Assembly: GCF_002879885.1 (NCBI RefSeq)
Contig: NZ_PNYA01000036.1
Span: 1-64,000, forward strand
Length of the DNA: 64,000 bases
Reading direction: 5' to 3'
DNA from: Trinickia dabaoshanensis
GTDB lineage: Bacteria; Pseudomonadota; Gammaproteobacteria; Burkholderiales; Burkholderiaceae
Both the position numbers and the translations under genes were made by a program. Positions 54,140-64,000 of this stretch are shown in pieces (position 1 is the first letter of the stretch; each line of letters opens with the position of its first letter). The notes beneath the pieces are model-generated. The model saw nothing but the letters and a program-made list of their open reading frames with translations, searched no databases and was not told the origin of the DNA.

Positions 54140-54183
54140 GGTCTTGTCTCCATCTGCGTCGTCGTCATCGTCGGCCCGCGATG

Positions 54184-54453
54184 TCAGCCGCCCGAAAGCG
54201 CTTGCACCACGTAAATGCGCGATTGTGTATCGACCGCATCCGATAAGCGCCGGCGGTCGCGCAACGGCTGGCCGTCGACGAAGACGGAGAGGTGCCGGCG
54301 CAGGCCGCCTTGATCGTCGAGGATGTATCCGCGCAAACGCGGCTCGTCGGCGAAGACGATCGATAACGCTTCATCGACCGAGCGTGCGTCGACATCGCGT
54401 TCGGGCATGGCGATATGCCGTTGAATCGCGGCGGCGAAAAACACGTGCGCCAT
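54184..54453 (-). CDS. MoaD/ThiS-like ubiquitin-fold protein
   Basis: Beta-grasp protein of 89 aa: AHVFFAAAIQRHIAM first strand and turn, VDEALSIVFADEPRL helix, RRHLSVFVDGQPL, and a C-terminus ending in exactly VVQALSGG. The diglycine end is what sulfur-carrier proteins need for adenylation and thiocarboxylate formation. No moaE, thi or E1-like gene is adjacent. The ATG at 54453 is used; a TTG six codons earlier is possible. It is the first gene of a two-gene unit with the BNR propeller, suggesting sulfur delivery to, or regulation of, that protein. Confidence 0.82.
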   Translation of the reverse strand: MAHVFFAAAIQRHIAMPERDVDARSVDEALSIVFADEPRLRGYILDDQGGLRRHLSVFVDGQPLRDRRRLSDAVDTQSRIYVVQALSGG

Positions 54454-54791
54454 GAGGGATAGGCGTTTCAAATGAGGTGCTTAAGTGTAGTCGATGCCGA
54501 CGGGGCGGATTTTTCGCGCGGGAGCGCTTGTGCGCAAGGTATTCGCGCATTTTGGCGGGCGGAGGGAATGTTCGCCGTCGATGGCGGCCGCGCTTACGAA
54601 CTTGCGTGGTTCCGGCGACGCAATCGACGGGATAAGCGGCTCGCAAGCGCTATCGCCGGGCCGCCCCGCGGTCAACTGTCGCGGGCTGAAACACCGCATC
54701 GTCGCATTCTGAAGCAGTCGCATTCGGCGATCGCGTCGTTCATATCGACGCCCGCCGCGGGCAGTGCCCATTACACCGTGCTATGCAGCGA
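54454..54791. other. Intergenic region between the MoaD-like gene and acs
   Basis: About 340 bp without a supported gene; open frames on both strands look like composition products. It should hold the promoter of the MoaD-like/BNR unit and activator sites for the sigma-54 promoter of acs, but no clear repeat was identified. Confidence 0.45.
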
Positions 54792-54807
54792 TTGGCACAC
54801 ATGTTGC
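54792..54807 (+). promoter_or_regulatory. Sigma-54 (-24/-12) promoter of acs
   Basis: TTGGCAC-ACATG-TTGC is a full match to the sigma-54 consensus TGGCAC-N5-TTGC, with GG-N10-GC spacing (54794-54795, 54806-54807). The GTG start is 47 nt downstream; the leader carries GGAGACAC (54844-54851) as ribosome site. Confidence 0.85.
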
Positions 54808-54853
54808 GTCCGTGGCGGCGCATCGACTTAGCACGACATTAGCGGAGACACCT

Positions 54854-56839
<1,986 letters not shown>

Positions 56840-57090
56840 CACCGCCCGCGCTTCCTCGCCGATACCCGCCACCCGCGCGTATCGGCACCCGAGCCTCGGC
56901 GCAAGTGCCTAGGCTTTTCTCCGAAAAGCATCGCCCACCGGCGATGTCCGGCCGCGCGAATGCAAGATCGACCACGACTCGGTGCGGTCGAGCATTCGCT
57001 TCTTCGCTTTTTCAGCAGTTAATTAGTACTCCTATTTAATCGATAGGACCATTCGTTCCACACGTCCATACCAACCCTTGGAGGTAGACA

Positions 57091-58164
57091 ATGAGCAGCA
57101 AAAAGATCCTGTGGTCCGCAGCCTTACTCGGCGCTGTTGCGAGCGCGCCTAGCTTCGCGCAAAGCAGCGTGACGCTTTACGGTGATTTGGACGCGGGCTT
57201 CGTCTATACGAACCGCACGCCCGGCGCGAACCCCGGGCAAAACGCCGGCCGTCAATTCTCGTTCATGGATACGGGCCTCACACCGTCGGTGATCGGGCTC
57301 ATGGGCTCGGAGGATTTGGGCGGCGGATTGAAAGCGAAATTCCAGCTCGAGAGCGGCATCAGCGTCGCCAACGGCGCGCTGAGCCACTCGAACGGTAACT
57401 TCTTCGGACGGCAAGCCTGGGTCGCGCTCGACGGCGGATTCGGCGAAGCGAAGCTCGGCTTGCAGTTCTCGCCGTTCCTGCTGGCGATCGACAATTCCGA
57501 CCCACGCAACTTCGCGCACTTCGGCGGCGGACTCATCAACTATGTCGACAACGTGCTCGCCACGGGCCTGTTCAATTCGAACGCGATCTCCTACACGAGC
57601 CCGGCGTTTGCCGGCCTCACGGGCAGCGCGATGCTTGCGCTCGGCGGGCAAGCGGGCAACTTCCAAGCGGGACGCCAGTACTCGGGCGGCCTGAACTATC
57701 AGAACGGCGGCTTGATGCTCGATCTGGCGTTTTACGACGGCAACAGCGGCGGCACGGCCATCACGCCGCTCTCGAGCACGGTCGCGTTCGTGGGCCGCAC
57801 GCTGGGCGCCGGATACCGATTCGGCGCGCTGACGGCTAAGGCATCGTTCACGAGCTACAAGGTGGCGGGATCGTTCAGCAACAACGTGTATAACGCCGGC
57901 TTGGACTACCAAGCCACCCCGGCGCTGGACCTCAATACCGGCGTCTGGTTCACGAGCGACCGCAACGATACGAAGAACCACTCGGTCATGGGCGCACTCG
58001 GCGGCGTATATAGCCTCTCGAAAGCGACCGAGCTTTACGCGCAAGCCGCGGTGGTGAACAACCACGGGGCGATGAATACCGGGTTCGGCCTCAGCGACAA
58101 CACGCTGTTCGCGTTATCGGGCACGACGGTAGGGGTGGATCTCGGCGTTCGTCACGCCTTCTGA
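57091..58164 (+). CDS. Gram-negative general porin (Burkholderia OpcP/OmpC type)
   Basis: Trimeric outer-membrane porin of 357 aa. Signal peptide MSSKKILWSAALLGAVAS...SFAQ, then SSVTLYGDLDAGFVYTN, the typical first strand of betaproteobacterial porins. GLMGSEDLGGGLKAKFQLESG, FFGRQAWVAL and FGEAKLGLQFSPF follow, and the last strand is GVDLGVRHAF with the C-terminal Phe needed for BAM recognition. GGAGG lies eight bases before the ATG. The AT-rich stretch at 57018-57048 probably holds its promoter. It lies 251 bp after acs on the same strand and is probably a separate unit. Confidence 0.93.
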   Translation: MSSKKILWSAALLGAVASAPSFAQSSVTLYGDLDAGFVYTNRTPGANPGQNAGRQFSFMDTGLTPSVIGLMGSEDLGGGLKAKFQLESGISVANGALSHSNGNFFGRQAWVALDGGFGEAKLGLQFSPFLLAIDNSDPRNFAHFGGGLINYVDNVLATGLFNSNAISYTSPAFAGLTGSAMLALGGQAGNFQAGRQYSGGLNYQNGGLMLDLAFYDGNSGGTAITPLSSTVAFVGRTLGAGYRFGALTAKASFTSYKVAGSFSNNVYNAGLDYQATPALDLNTGVWFTSDRNDTKNHSVMGALGGVYSLSKATELYAQAAVVNNHGAMNTGFGLSDNTLFALSGTTVGVDLGVRHAF

Positions 58165-58192
58165 CGTTCTGACATTCTGCCGGTAAGGCTTC

Positions 58193-58229
58193 GCTCGAGC
58201 GCCGCATCGATTGTCCGCGGCGCTCGAGC
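58193..58229. terminator. Perfect 13-bp stem-loop between convergent porin and aldehyde dehydrogenase genes
   Basis: Arms GCTCGAGCGCCGC (58193-58205) and GCGGCGCTCGAGC (58217-58229) around an 11-nt loop. No T-tract on either side, so termination would need another factor. Position between converging stops suits a bidirectional 3' end. Confidence 0.5.
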
Positions 58230-58251
58230 AACTACTGGCGGCGGCGTTCGA

Positions 58252-59778
58252 TCAGAAGAAGCCCAACGCTTCGGCTTGATAGCTGACCAGCAAGCACTTC
58301 GTTTGCTGATAGTTCTCGAGCGCCTTCTTATGGGTTTCGCGGCCGATACCCGACTGCTTGTACCCGCCGAACGCGGCATGAGCGGGGTACAGGTGATAGC
58401 AGTTGGTCCAGACGCGGCCCGCTTCGATCTCGCGGCCCATGCGGTACGCGCGCGTCCCGTTGCGGGTCCACACGCCGGCGCCGAGGCCGTAGAACGTATC
58501 GTTGGCCAACTCGATCGCTTCTTGCTCGTCCTTGAACGTCATCACCGATGCCACCGGCCCGAAGATTTCTTCCTGGAAGACGCGCATCTTGTTGTTGCCG
58601 AGCAGCATCGTCGGTTGCACGTAGTAGCCGTCGCCCAGTTCGGCGAGCGGTGCCGTGCGCGCGCCGCCCGTCAGGCACTGCGCGCCCTCGCCGCGACCGA
58701 TGTCGATGTACGACAGGATCTTGTCGAGTTGTTGCTGCGAGGCCTGCGCGCCGATCATCGTCTGCATGTCGAGCGGGTGACCCGCTTTGATCTTGCCGAC
58801 GCGCGCAATCGCCTTTTCGATGAAGCGATCGTAGATCGACTCTTGGATCAGGATGCGCGACGGACACGTGCAGACTTCGCCCTGATTCAACGCGAACATC
58901 GCGAGGCCTTCGAGCGCCTTGTCGAGGAATGCGTCGTCTTGGTCGAGCACGTCGGCGAAGAAGATGTTCGGGCTCTTGCCGCCCAGTTCGACCGTGGACG
59001 GAATCAAGTTTTCCGCGGCCGAACGCAGGATGTGCTTGCCTACCGGCGTCGACCCCGTGAAGGCGATCTTCGCGATGCGCTTGCTCGTGGCCAGCGCTTC
59101 CCCGGCTTCCTTGCCGAAGCCGTTGACGATGTTGATGACGCCGGCGGGGAACAGATCGCCGATCAGCTCCATCAGCACCAGCACCGAAGCCGGCGTCTGC
59201 TCGGCCGGTTTCATGACGACGCAGCAGCCGGCCGCCAGCGCGGGGGCGAGCTTCCATGCCGCCATCAGCAGCGGGAAATTCCACGGAATGATTTGGCCGA
59301 CGACGCCCATCGGCTCGTGGAAGTGATACGCCACCGTGTTGTCGTCGATCTCGGAGATCGCGCCTTCCTGCGCTCGAATGCAGCCCGCGAAATAACGGAA
59401 GTGATCGACGGCCAACGGCAGATCGGCGGCCATCGTCTCGCGCAGCGGCTTGCCGTTATCGATCGTTTCGGCCACGGCCAGCAGCTTCAGATTCTTCTCC
59501 ATCCGATCGGCGACCGCGAGCAGGAGATTGCCGCGTTCGGTCGTGGACGTCTTGGCCCATTTGCGACGGGCCGCGTGGGCGGCATCGATCGCGAGTTCGA
59601 TGTCTTGAGCACTCGAGCGCGGGATGCGGCAGAACGGCTTGCCGTTGATCGGCGACACGTTCTCGAAGTAGTTGCCGCCGACGGGGGCGACCCACTTGCC
59701 GCCGATATAGTTCTCGTATTCCTTGCGGAACGGGTATTCGACGTCCAGGCCGAGTTGTTTGAGGTCAAACAGGTCCAT
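58252..59778 (-). CDS. exaC: NAD-dependent aldehyde dehydrogenase (ExaC / acetaldehyde type)
   Basis: Soluble aldehyde dehydrogenase of 508 aa, oxidising acetaldehyde to acetate with NAD. Catalytic residues: Asn167 in IIPWNFP, Glu264 in TVELGGKSP and the nucleophile Cys303 in [11 protein letters not shown], a signature of the ExaC/AldA-type enzymes of ethanol oxidation. Start at 59778: AAGGAGA lies seven bases upstream and gives the usual ~506-aa length. The leader segment AGGAGACATG matches the small RNA at 4.1 kb over ten bases. A sigma-54 promoter lies 70 nt upstream. Its product acetate would feed Acs. Confidence 0.93.
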   Translation of the reverse strand: MDLFDLKQLGLDVEYPFRKEYENYIGGKWVAPVGGNYFENVSPINGKPFCRIPRSSAQDIELAIDAAHAARRKWAKTSTTERGNLLLAVADRMEKNLKLLAVAETIDNGKPLRETMAADLPLAVDHFRYFAGCIRAQEGAISEIDDNTVAYHFHEPMGVVGQIIPWNFPLLMAAWKLAPALAAGCCVVMKPAEQTPASVLVLMELIGDLFPAGVINIVNGFGKEAGEALATSKRIAKIAFTGSTPVGKHILRSAAENLIPSTVELGGKSPNIFFADVLDQDDAFLDKALEGLAMFALNQGEVCTCPSRILIQESIYDRFIEKAIARVGKIKAGHPLDMQTMIGAQASQQQLDKILSYIDIGRGEGAQCLTGGARTAPLAELGDGYYVQPTMLLGNNKMRVFQEEIFGPVASVMTFKDEQEAIELANDTFYGLGAGVWTRNGTRAYRMGREIEAGRVWTNCYHLYPAHAAFGGYKQSGIGRETHKKALENYQQTKCLLVSYQAEALGFF

Positions 59779-59847
59779 CGCATGTCTCCTTTCGATTGCG
59801 TTCTCTGAAATGGAATCACAGCGCCAATCGGCTGTCGGCAGGATGAG

Positions 59848-59862
59848 GCAACAAGCATGCCA
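59848..59862 (-). promoter_or_regulatory. Sigma-54 (-24/-12) promoter of exaC
   Basis: On the minus strand TGGCAT-GCTTG-TTGC (59862-59848) differs from the consensus TGGCAC-N5-TTGC at one base and keeps GG-N10-GC spacing. It lies 70 nt before the exaC start codon. Confidence 0.72.
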
Positions 59863-60043
59863 AAGACGAAGCATTGAAAACCGGAGAGCCGCGATAAATC
59901 GATCTCCTCGCGGTGTTTCAATTCGGCACAACTACGATAGTCGCGCGCTCGACGTGTTTCAAATTTAGACAGCGGGAGATTTAACTAAGTGCTCGTAGCA
60001 GAGCGTTCGAGCACGTAGGGCGGCGTCGAAAGCATTGGCCGAT

Positions 60044-60841
60044 TCAGGCGGTTTTGAAGACGACCGGCACGTGCACCCAGGCGTCGATTGCCTGACCCGC
60101 TTGATGCGCGGGCACGAAACGCCAGTCGGCGACGGCTTCGAGCGCGGCGGCATCGAGCGATTCATGCCCGCTCGATGCGAGCACGGTCACTTCGCGCGCG
60201 GTGCCGTTCGCCAGCACGTGCACGTTCAGCAGCACCGTTCCCTCCCAACGGCGCGCGAGCGCCGTCGGCGGGTAGTCGGGCGCACGATTGTGGAGATAGG
60301 CGGCGTCGAAGAGCGGCGCGGCGTCGGCGGCCCGTGTCGGCGGCTCCGGTGCGCTGGGTGCTTGCCCGCGCTCTTGCGTCGCCGCGGCCGTCGATGCTGA
60401 AGGCAATTCCGGCTGCGCCGTGCTTGGTGTTATCGGTGTCGAAGCCGAATGCGTCTGCCGCGGCGATTCGGTTTGTTTCGGCGCTGCGGGGCGAACGGTG
60501 TCGGTGTCCGTACGAGCACCGCCTTGCGCGCGTTTCACCGGAGGTTCGTGGCGACGTACCGACCTGTCCGCTTCAGTGCGCTTGGCGACGGGCTCGATGG
60601 CCTTAACAGGCGCCGCACCCGTCGCTGGGACAGTCACGAGATGAATCAGAAGAGGCGCGCGACGTGGCACGGCAAGGCGGTCGACATCCAAGTCCCGCCG
60701 GAGAAAGGATATGCCCGCCACGACGTGCAGCGCGAGCACGACAGCGGCGATCGCAGTGAGCCGCCTGCGCTCGCCTCGCTCCCAAGTCGATATCGAATAC
60801 ATCGGCGCCGCGCAAGCGAACGCTTCGCGTCCGCTACCCAT
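60044..60841 (-). CDS. tonB: TonB family energy transducer
   Basis: Inner-membrane-anchored periplasmic protein of 265 aa. A single N-terminal anchor helix (LTAIAAVVLALHVVAGISF) is followed by a ~130-residue Pro/Ala/Thr-rich spacer and the C-terminal TonB domain: APDYPPTALARRWEGTVLLNVHV, LASSGHESLDAAALEAV and WRFVPAH. It passes proton-motive energy to an outer-membrane receptor; no exbB/exbD is adjacent. The ATG at 60841 follows GGGGGA; an ATG at 60802 is an alternative. It is the last visible gene of the operon starting with the PQQ alcohol dehydrogenase, suggesting uptake of a metal or cofactor for that enzyme. Confidence 0.85.
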   Translation of the reverse strand: MGSGREAFACAAPMYSISTWERGERRRLTAIAAVVLALHVVAGISFLRRDLDVDRLAVPRRAPLLIHLVTVPATGAAPVKAIEPVAKRTEADRSVRRHEPPVKRAQGGARTDTDTVRPAAPKQTESPRQTHSASTPITPSTAQPELPSASTAAATQERGQAPSAPEPPTRAADAAPLFDAAYLHNRAPDYPPTALARRWEGTVLLNVHVLANGTAREVTVLASSGHESLDAAALEAVADWRFVPAHQAGQAIDAWVHVPVVFKTA

Positions 60842-60878
60842 GCAAGTCGATTCCCCCGGCACGGCGATCCTCCCGTCG

Positions 60879-62249
60879 TCAATGCCCGCCCGCGCTCACG
60901 TACGCCTTCAAACGAGCGAAGCCGGGCTCGCCTCTTAACCGCTCGAACGCCCGCACTTCGATCTGCCGCACGCGCTCGGCCGATAAATTCAACTGCCGCC
61001 CGACTTCGCGCAGCGAATGCTCGTCCGCGACGCCGATGCCGAAGCGCAACCGCAGGACATCGGCTTCGCGCGCAGGCAATTGTTCGATCGCGGCCGTCAC
61101 CGCACGCCGCATGCGATGCGCCGTGACGAGTTCCTCGGGCGTGGGCATCGCATCATCGGCGATGAACTCGCCGATCGTCGCATCGCTACCGGGGGCCGCA
61201 AGCGTTTCCATCGAAACCGGATCGCGCACGATGTTCGTCAGCTCGCGCACCTTATCGAGCGGCATTCCCATCTTCTTTGCCAGCGCCGCATGCGTGGGGA
61301 CGCCGCCCACGCGGTTTACGTGATCGAGCGTGACGCGGCTCAGCTTGCTCAGCGTATCGGCCGTGTGCACAGGCACGCGGATGATTCTGGCTTGATCGCC
61401 TAGCGCATAGAGAACCGACTGACGTATCCACCACGTCGCATAGGTAGAGAATTTGAAACCGCGCGCGGGATCGTACCGCTCTATCGCCTTCATGAGCCCG
61501 ATATTGCCTTCCTGCACGAGATCGGCGAGCGCGAGGCCACGCTCGTTATAACGCCGGGCAATCGATACGACGAGACGTAAATTGCCCTTGAGCAATGACA
61601 CCCGCGCCTGCTGCGCACCGCGATCGATGGCGGCTAGCTGGTTGCCGATGCGCCGCGCCAAGCGAGGAAGGATCGCTTCAACCGACATCGCATCGACATG
61701 CACGGGCTCGGACGTAGCGGCGCCATGCCGCGAGAACGCTTGGGCCATCCGCTCGATGGCGCGCCCGGTGAAGCGCACCACGCCCATTCTCGCCTGCAGC
61801 TCACGACGCGCACGCCGGTAAGCCAACGAGCCGTAACCGGCGCGACCGATCGCCTCTCGCAACGTATCGGCGGCTTGCTCGATATAGGCCAATTGCGCCA
61901 TGAGCGCCGATTGCCGCTCGGGCGAGTCTTCCCCTTCGACGCCGCCTTGCGCGATACCGTCGCTCAGTGCCGCATCGGGCTCGTCCAGCGAAAAGCCGAA
62001 CACGTAACTGCTGGGCGGCGCCTTGCCGTCCACGATCTCGCGCCTGATCGACGCCAGCTCGTCCAACGCCGCCGGATGACGCGCGAACTGCATCACGCCG
62101 GCGACGCGCGCCGCCTCGATACGCCGTGCGAATGCTAGCTCCTCATCGCGGCTGAGCAGTGGCGTCGCAGCCATCTCGCGCAGAAACAGCGCGACGGAAT
62201 CGGTCGGCGCCGAGCGCGCCGCATGTTGCTCGTTTGCCAGGATGCCCAT
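60879..62249 (-). CDS. RpoD-like alternative sigma-70 factor
   Basis: Sigma factor of 456 aa without region 1.1. Region 1.2 begins SVALFLREMAATPLLSRDEELA (split at 20), and a long non-conserved stretch (about 50-205) resembles the RpoD insert. Region 2 has NLRLVVSIARRY, GLALADLVQEGNIGLMKAIE and FKFSTYATWWIRQSV; region 3 follows; region 4 ends in HSLREVGRQLNLSAERVRQIE. Such RpoD relatives read near-consensus promoters under special conditions. It starts 11 bp after the cytochrome fusion gene and lies 37 bp before tonB, so it belongs to the PQQ-dehydrogenase operon. No anti-sigma gene is visible. Confidence 0.88.
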   Translation of the reverse strand: MGILANEQHAARSAPTDSVALFLREMAATPLLSRDEELAFARRIEAARVAGVMQFARHPAALDELASIRREIVDGKAPPSSYVFGFSLDEPDAALSDGIAQGGVEGEDSPERQSALMAQLAYIEQAADTLREAIGRAGYGSLAYRRARRELQARMGVVRFTGRAIERMAQAFSRHGAATSEPVHVDAMSVEAILPRLARRIGNQLAAIDRGAQQARVSLLKGNLRLVVSIARRYNERGLALADLVQEGNIGLMKAIERYDPARGFKFSTYATWWIRQSVLYALGDQARIIRVPVHTADTLSKLSRVTLDHVNRVGGVPTHAALAKKMGMPLDKVRELTNIVRDPVSMETLAAPGSDATIGEFIADDAMPTPEELVTAHRMRRAVTAAIEQLPAREADVLRLRFGIGVADEHSLREVGRQLNLSAERVRQIEVRAFERLRGEPGFARLKAYVSAGGH

Positions 62250-62260
62250 CGATCACGTAC

Positions 62261-63562
62261 TCATTTTGCCGAGGCCGTGGAGGTGCCGTCGGCCGAACGA
62301 CCCACGCCGAGCGGCCCGGCGTTCAGCGGAACGGTCGAGGTGCGCGCGCTGTCGGCCGTCAATTTGGCCTTGGCCGGTGCATAGCCGTTCGCGCTGAGCA
62401 GGTAGGCCATGATGTCGGCGTATTCGGAATCCTTGAGCTTGCCGGGGCGGTCCGCCGGCATGTTCGTCGACATGTAGGTGTAAATGCCGCCGATCGTCAG
62501 ATGCGAGCCCGAGGCCGGTGCGAATGCCGGGCCGCTCAGTGCCGGCGCCGTGATGCCCTGCATATTCGCGCCGTGGCATTTGGCGCAACTGCTGCCGTAA
62601 AGCGCCTTGCCATGAGCGACTTGGCCGCGGTCGAACGACGGCGCGCCCGAGACCGAAGGCGCGGCCACTTCCGCCGAAATTTTGACGATGTGTCCGGCGC
62701 CGGCCGTCGCATAGCCCGCATCGCGCAGCATGCCGTTGCGCTTTGCCGCGACCGGGCCGTCGAGATAGGCGAAGGCGGGCATCTTCGCCTTCGCCTGCGC
62801 CGCCTTTCTCGATTCGGGCAAAGTCCAGGCTTGCGTCAACGTCGCCAATCGCCCATCGGCGGCCATCGTGGTGAGCGCGCCATCGAGTTTGCGCTGCAAC
62901 GCGGCGGCGTTCGAACCGAGCGCGAAGACGAGCTGCCAGTCGGAATAGGGCGAGCGCGTCTTGCGCACATCGAACTGCTGGGCGCCGTGCGCTTGTTGAT
63001 AAGCGACGACCGCCGGATACCACACGATCGCACGCACCGCGCGCCCGCTCGCCACGGCATCCACCGTCAATTCGGGCGTGTTCTCGAGATCGAAATGCGC
63101 GTGTTGCTCTTGCACGGCGATCAGTTGCGAAGGGCTGCCATAGGTTGCCGCCACCACCTGCTCCGCCGCGTGCGCCTGCGAGTGCGCGCTCGCTTCGACG
63201 CTCACGTAGCTGGCGTCCAAGTAACCGCGCGAGAACCGCATTGCATTGCCCGAGGCATCGGCCACCGACGAACGCGGGAAGCCCGCGATCACATCGCAGC
63301 CGTGACCGAGCGTACGGCGCAATTCCTTCAACGAGACGCCGTCGTCATCGTCGCCACCGCCGATGCCGTTTTCAACGAGCGTCGCGGCGATGCCGGCCGC
63401 CTTGAACGCGTCTTTGGCGACGACCTTATCGAGCGCGGCAGAGGGGCTGCCGGGAAACGTGCAGATGCGAATCGGCGCGTCCGCCATGGCGGGCGACGAA
63501 GCGATGGCCAGACCGGCGACGGCGATCGCCGCCGCCGCAAACTGATGAAGATGCGTATTCAT
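62261..63562 (-). CDS. Binding-protein / cytochrome c fusion (XoxJ-XoxG-like)
   Basis: Periplasmic protein of 433 aa. Signal peptide to about PAMA (27). Residues 28-255 form a SBP_bac_3-type binding domain like those encoded beside methanol dehydrogenases (PIRICTFPGSPSAALDKVV, GHGCDVIAGFPRS, YLDASYVSVEAS). Residues about 310-395 are a class I cytochrome c: heme motif CAKCH (Cys326, Cys329, His330) and the probable axial methionine in MSTNMPADRPGKL. The cytochrome should accept electrons from the PQQ dehydrogenase upstream; the binding domain may help its assembly. In most methylotrophs these are separate proteins. GGAAG precedes the ATG. Confidence 0.85.
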   Translation of the reverse strand: MNTHLHQFAAAAIAVAGLAIASSPAMADAPIRICTFPGSPSAALDKVVAKDAFKAAGIAATLVENGIGGGDDDDGVSLKELRRTLGHGCDVIAGFPRSSVADASGNAMRFSRGYLDASYVSVEASAHSQAHAAEQVVAATYGSPSQLIAVQEQHAHFDLENTPELTVDAVASGRAVRAIVWYPAVVAYQQAHGAQQFDVRKTRSPYSDWQLVFALGSNAAALQRKLDGALTTMAADGRLATLTQAWTLPESRKAAQAKAKMPAFAYLDGPVAAKRNGMLRDAGYATAGAGHIVKISAEVAAPSVSGAPSFDRGQVAHGKALYGSSCAKCHGANMQGITAPALSGPAFAPASGSHLTIGGIYTYMSTNMPADRPGKLKDSEYADIMAYLLSANGYAPAKAKLTADSARTSTVPLNAGPLGVGRSADGTSTASAK

Positions 63563-63667
63563 GATCGTACTTCCGATGAGTGCCGCGCCGCGGCCGCCGC
63601 ACTAAATCAACGGGCGGCCGCGACATCGAGCGCTTTGGATGAGGCTAACTAACCGAGGCCGAAACGA

Positions 63668-64000
63668 TCAGCCGTGATGCAACGCGAAGACATAGAGCGT
63701 GCCGCCGCGCGGTACCTTGTCGGCCGTTTTCGCCATCGGGCCGCCCCAGATCGGGTTTGCGCCGCCGTAGCCCGCGAGCACGGCCACGTACTCTTGCCCG
63801 TCCGCTTCGAACACCGAGGGCTGAGCGATGATGCCGCTCGCCAGCTTCGGGCTCTGCCACAGGACCTTGCCCGTCGCCGCGTCGAACGCATAGAGGTGAC
63901 CGTCGAGCGAGCCGCTGAAGGCGAGACCGCCGGCCGTGCTGGCCACGCCGCCGTTCCAGGGCATCTTGCTCCAGTGACTCCACACCTTCTTGCCCGTGTT
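63668..64000 (-). CDS. PQQ-dependent alcohol dehydrogenase, C-terminal part (5' end outside window)
   Basis: The last 110 residues of a periplasmic quinoprotein alcohol dehydrogenase, open to the window edge. Propeller tryptophan-docking motifs are visible: WNGGVASTAGGLAFSGS, DGHLYAFDAATGKVLWQ, GIIAQPSVFEADGQEYVAVLAGYGG (split) and the closing GGTLYVFALHHG. The pattern fits the methanol/ethanol (ExaA, XoxF, PedH) group. The residues that choose calcium or a lanthanide lie upstream of the window. It heads an operon with the binding-protein/cytochrome fusion, a sigma factor and TonB. Confidence 0.88.
   Translation of the reverse strand, partial: NTGKKVWSHWSKMPWNGGVASTAGGLAFSGSLDGHLYAFDAATGKVLWQSPKLASGIIAQPSVFEADGQEYVAVLAGYGGANPIWGGPMAKTADKVPRGGTLYVFALHHG

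Overview
The window is high-GC DNA from a Burkholderia-type betaproteobacterium (Burkholderiaceae: Burkholderia, Paraburkholderia, Trinickia or a relative). The evidence is the gene content: a DUF2957 lipoprotein beside OmpW, a DUF2844/DUF3443 pair, several trimeric-type outer-membrane porins, a DctB/DctD pair, type 2 ArgC, and AGGAGACA-type ribosome sites. Many divergent regulator/target pairs and transporters, and few housekeeping genes, suggest a secondary chromosome or an accessory part of a main one. I saw no tRNA, rRNA, insertion sequence, prophage or CRISPR array.

Layout. 1-7.1 kb: end of an unidentified gene, DUF2957 lipoprotein plus OmpW, an unknown gene, an orphan receiver protein with a predicted ~60-nt small RNA gene behind it, and the DUF2844/DUF3443 pair, in which DUF3443 carries the marks of a pepsin-like aspartic protease. 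7.1-16.3 kb: LysE exporter, beta-hydroxyacid dehydrogenase, Mut7-C protein, OprB porin, a 1.4-kb gap holding one small ORF, a metal transporter of the Nramp fold with a non-canonical metal site, class I aldolase and a receiver-Hpt protein. 16.4-31.3 kb: regulator/target pairs (EamA/AraC; LysR/GST plus an FMN-binding protein; MFS/ArsR; SDR/HxlR), a canonical MntH behind a Fur-like box, a copper nitrite reductase with an extra N-terminal cupredoxin behind an FNR-type promoter, topoisomerase IB, and a carboxylesterase whose nucleophile serine is a threonine.

31.3-42.1 kb: a small propeller protein with a TPR/winged-helix regulator, DUF899 and DUF2182 genes, then a four-gene minus-strand operon: a giant trimeric autotransporter adhesin, a BamE-like lipoprotein, a DUF4019 protein and a TPR glycosyltransferase. 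42.8-52.9 kb: class III aminotransferase plus CMD-family protein with an RpiR regulator, DctB/DctD followed by a sigma-54 promoter and an SHS-type carboxylate transporter, then argC and a LysR gene. 53-54.5 kb: BNR propeller plus MoaD-like protein.

54.8-64 kb: genes for alcohol and acetate oxidation. Acetyl-CoA synthetase (acs) and an ExaC-type aldehyde dehydrogenase each lie behind a sigma-54 promoter. Beyond them is an operon of PQQ alcohol dehydrogenase (cut by the window edge), a binding-protein/cytochrome c fusion, an RpoD-like sigma factor and TonB. The sigma-54 promoters before the carboxylate transporter, acs and exaC, and the match of all three ribosome sites to the small RNA at 4.1 kb, suggest that carbon use is coordinated across the window at two levels.
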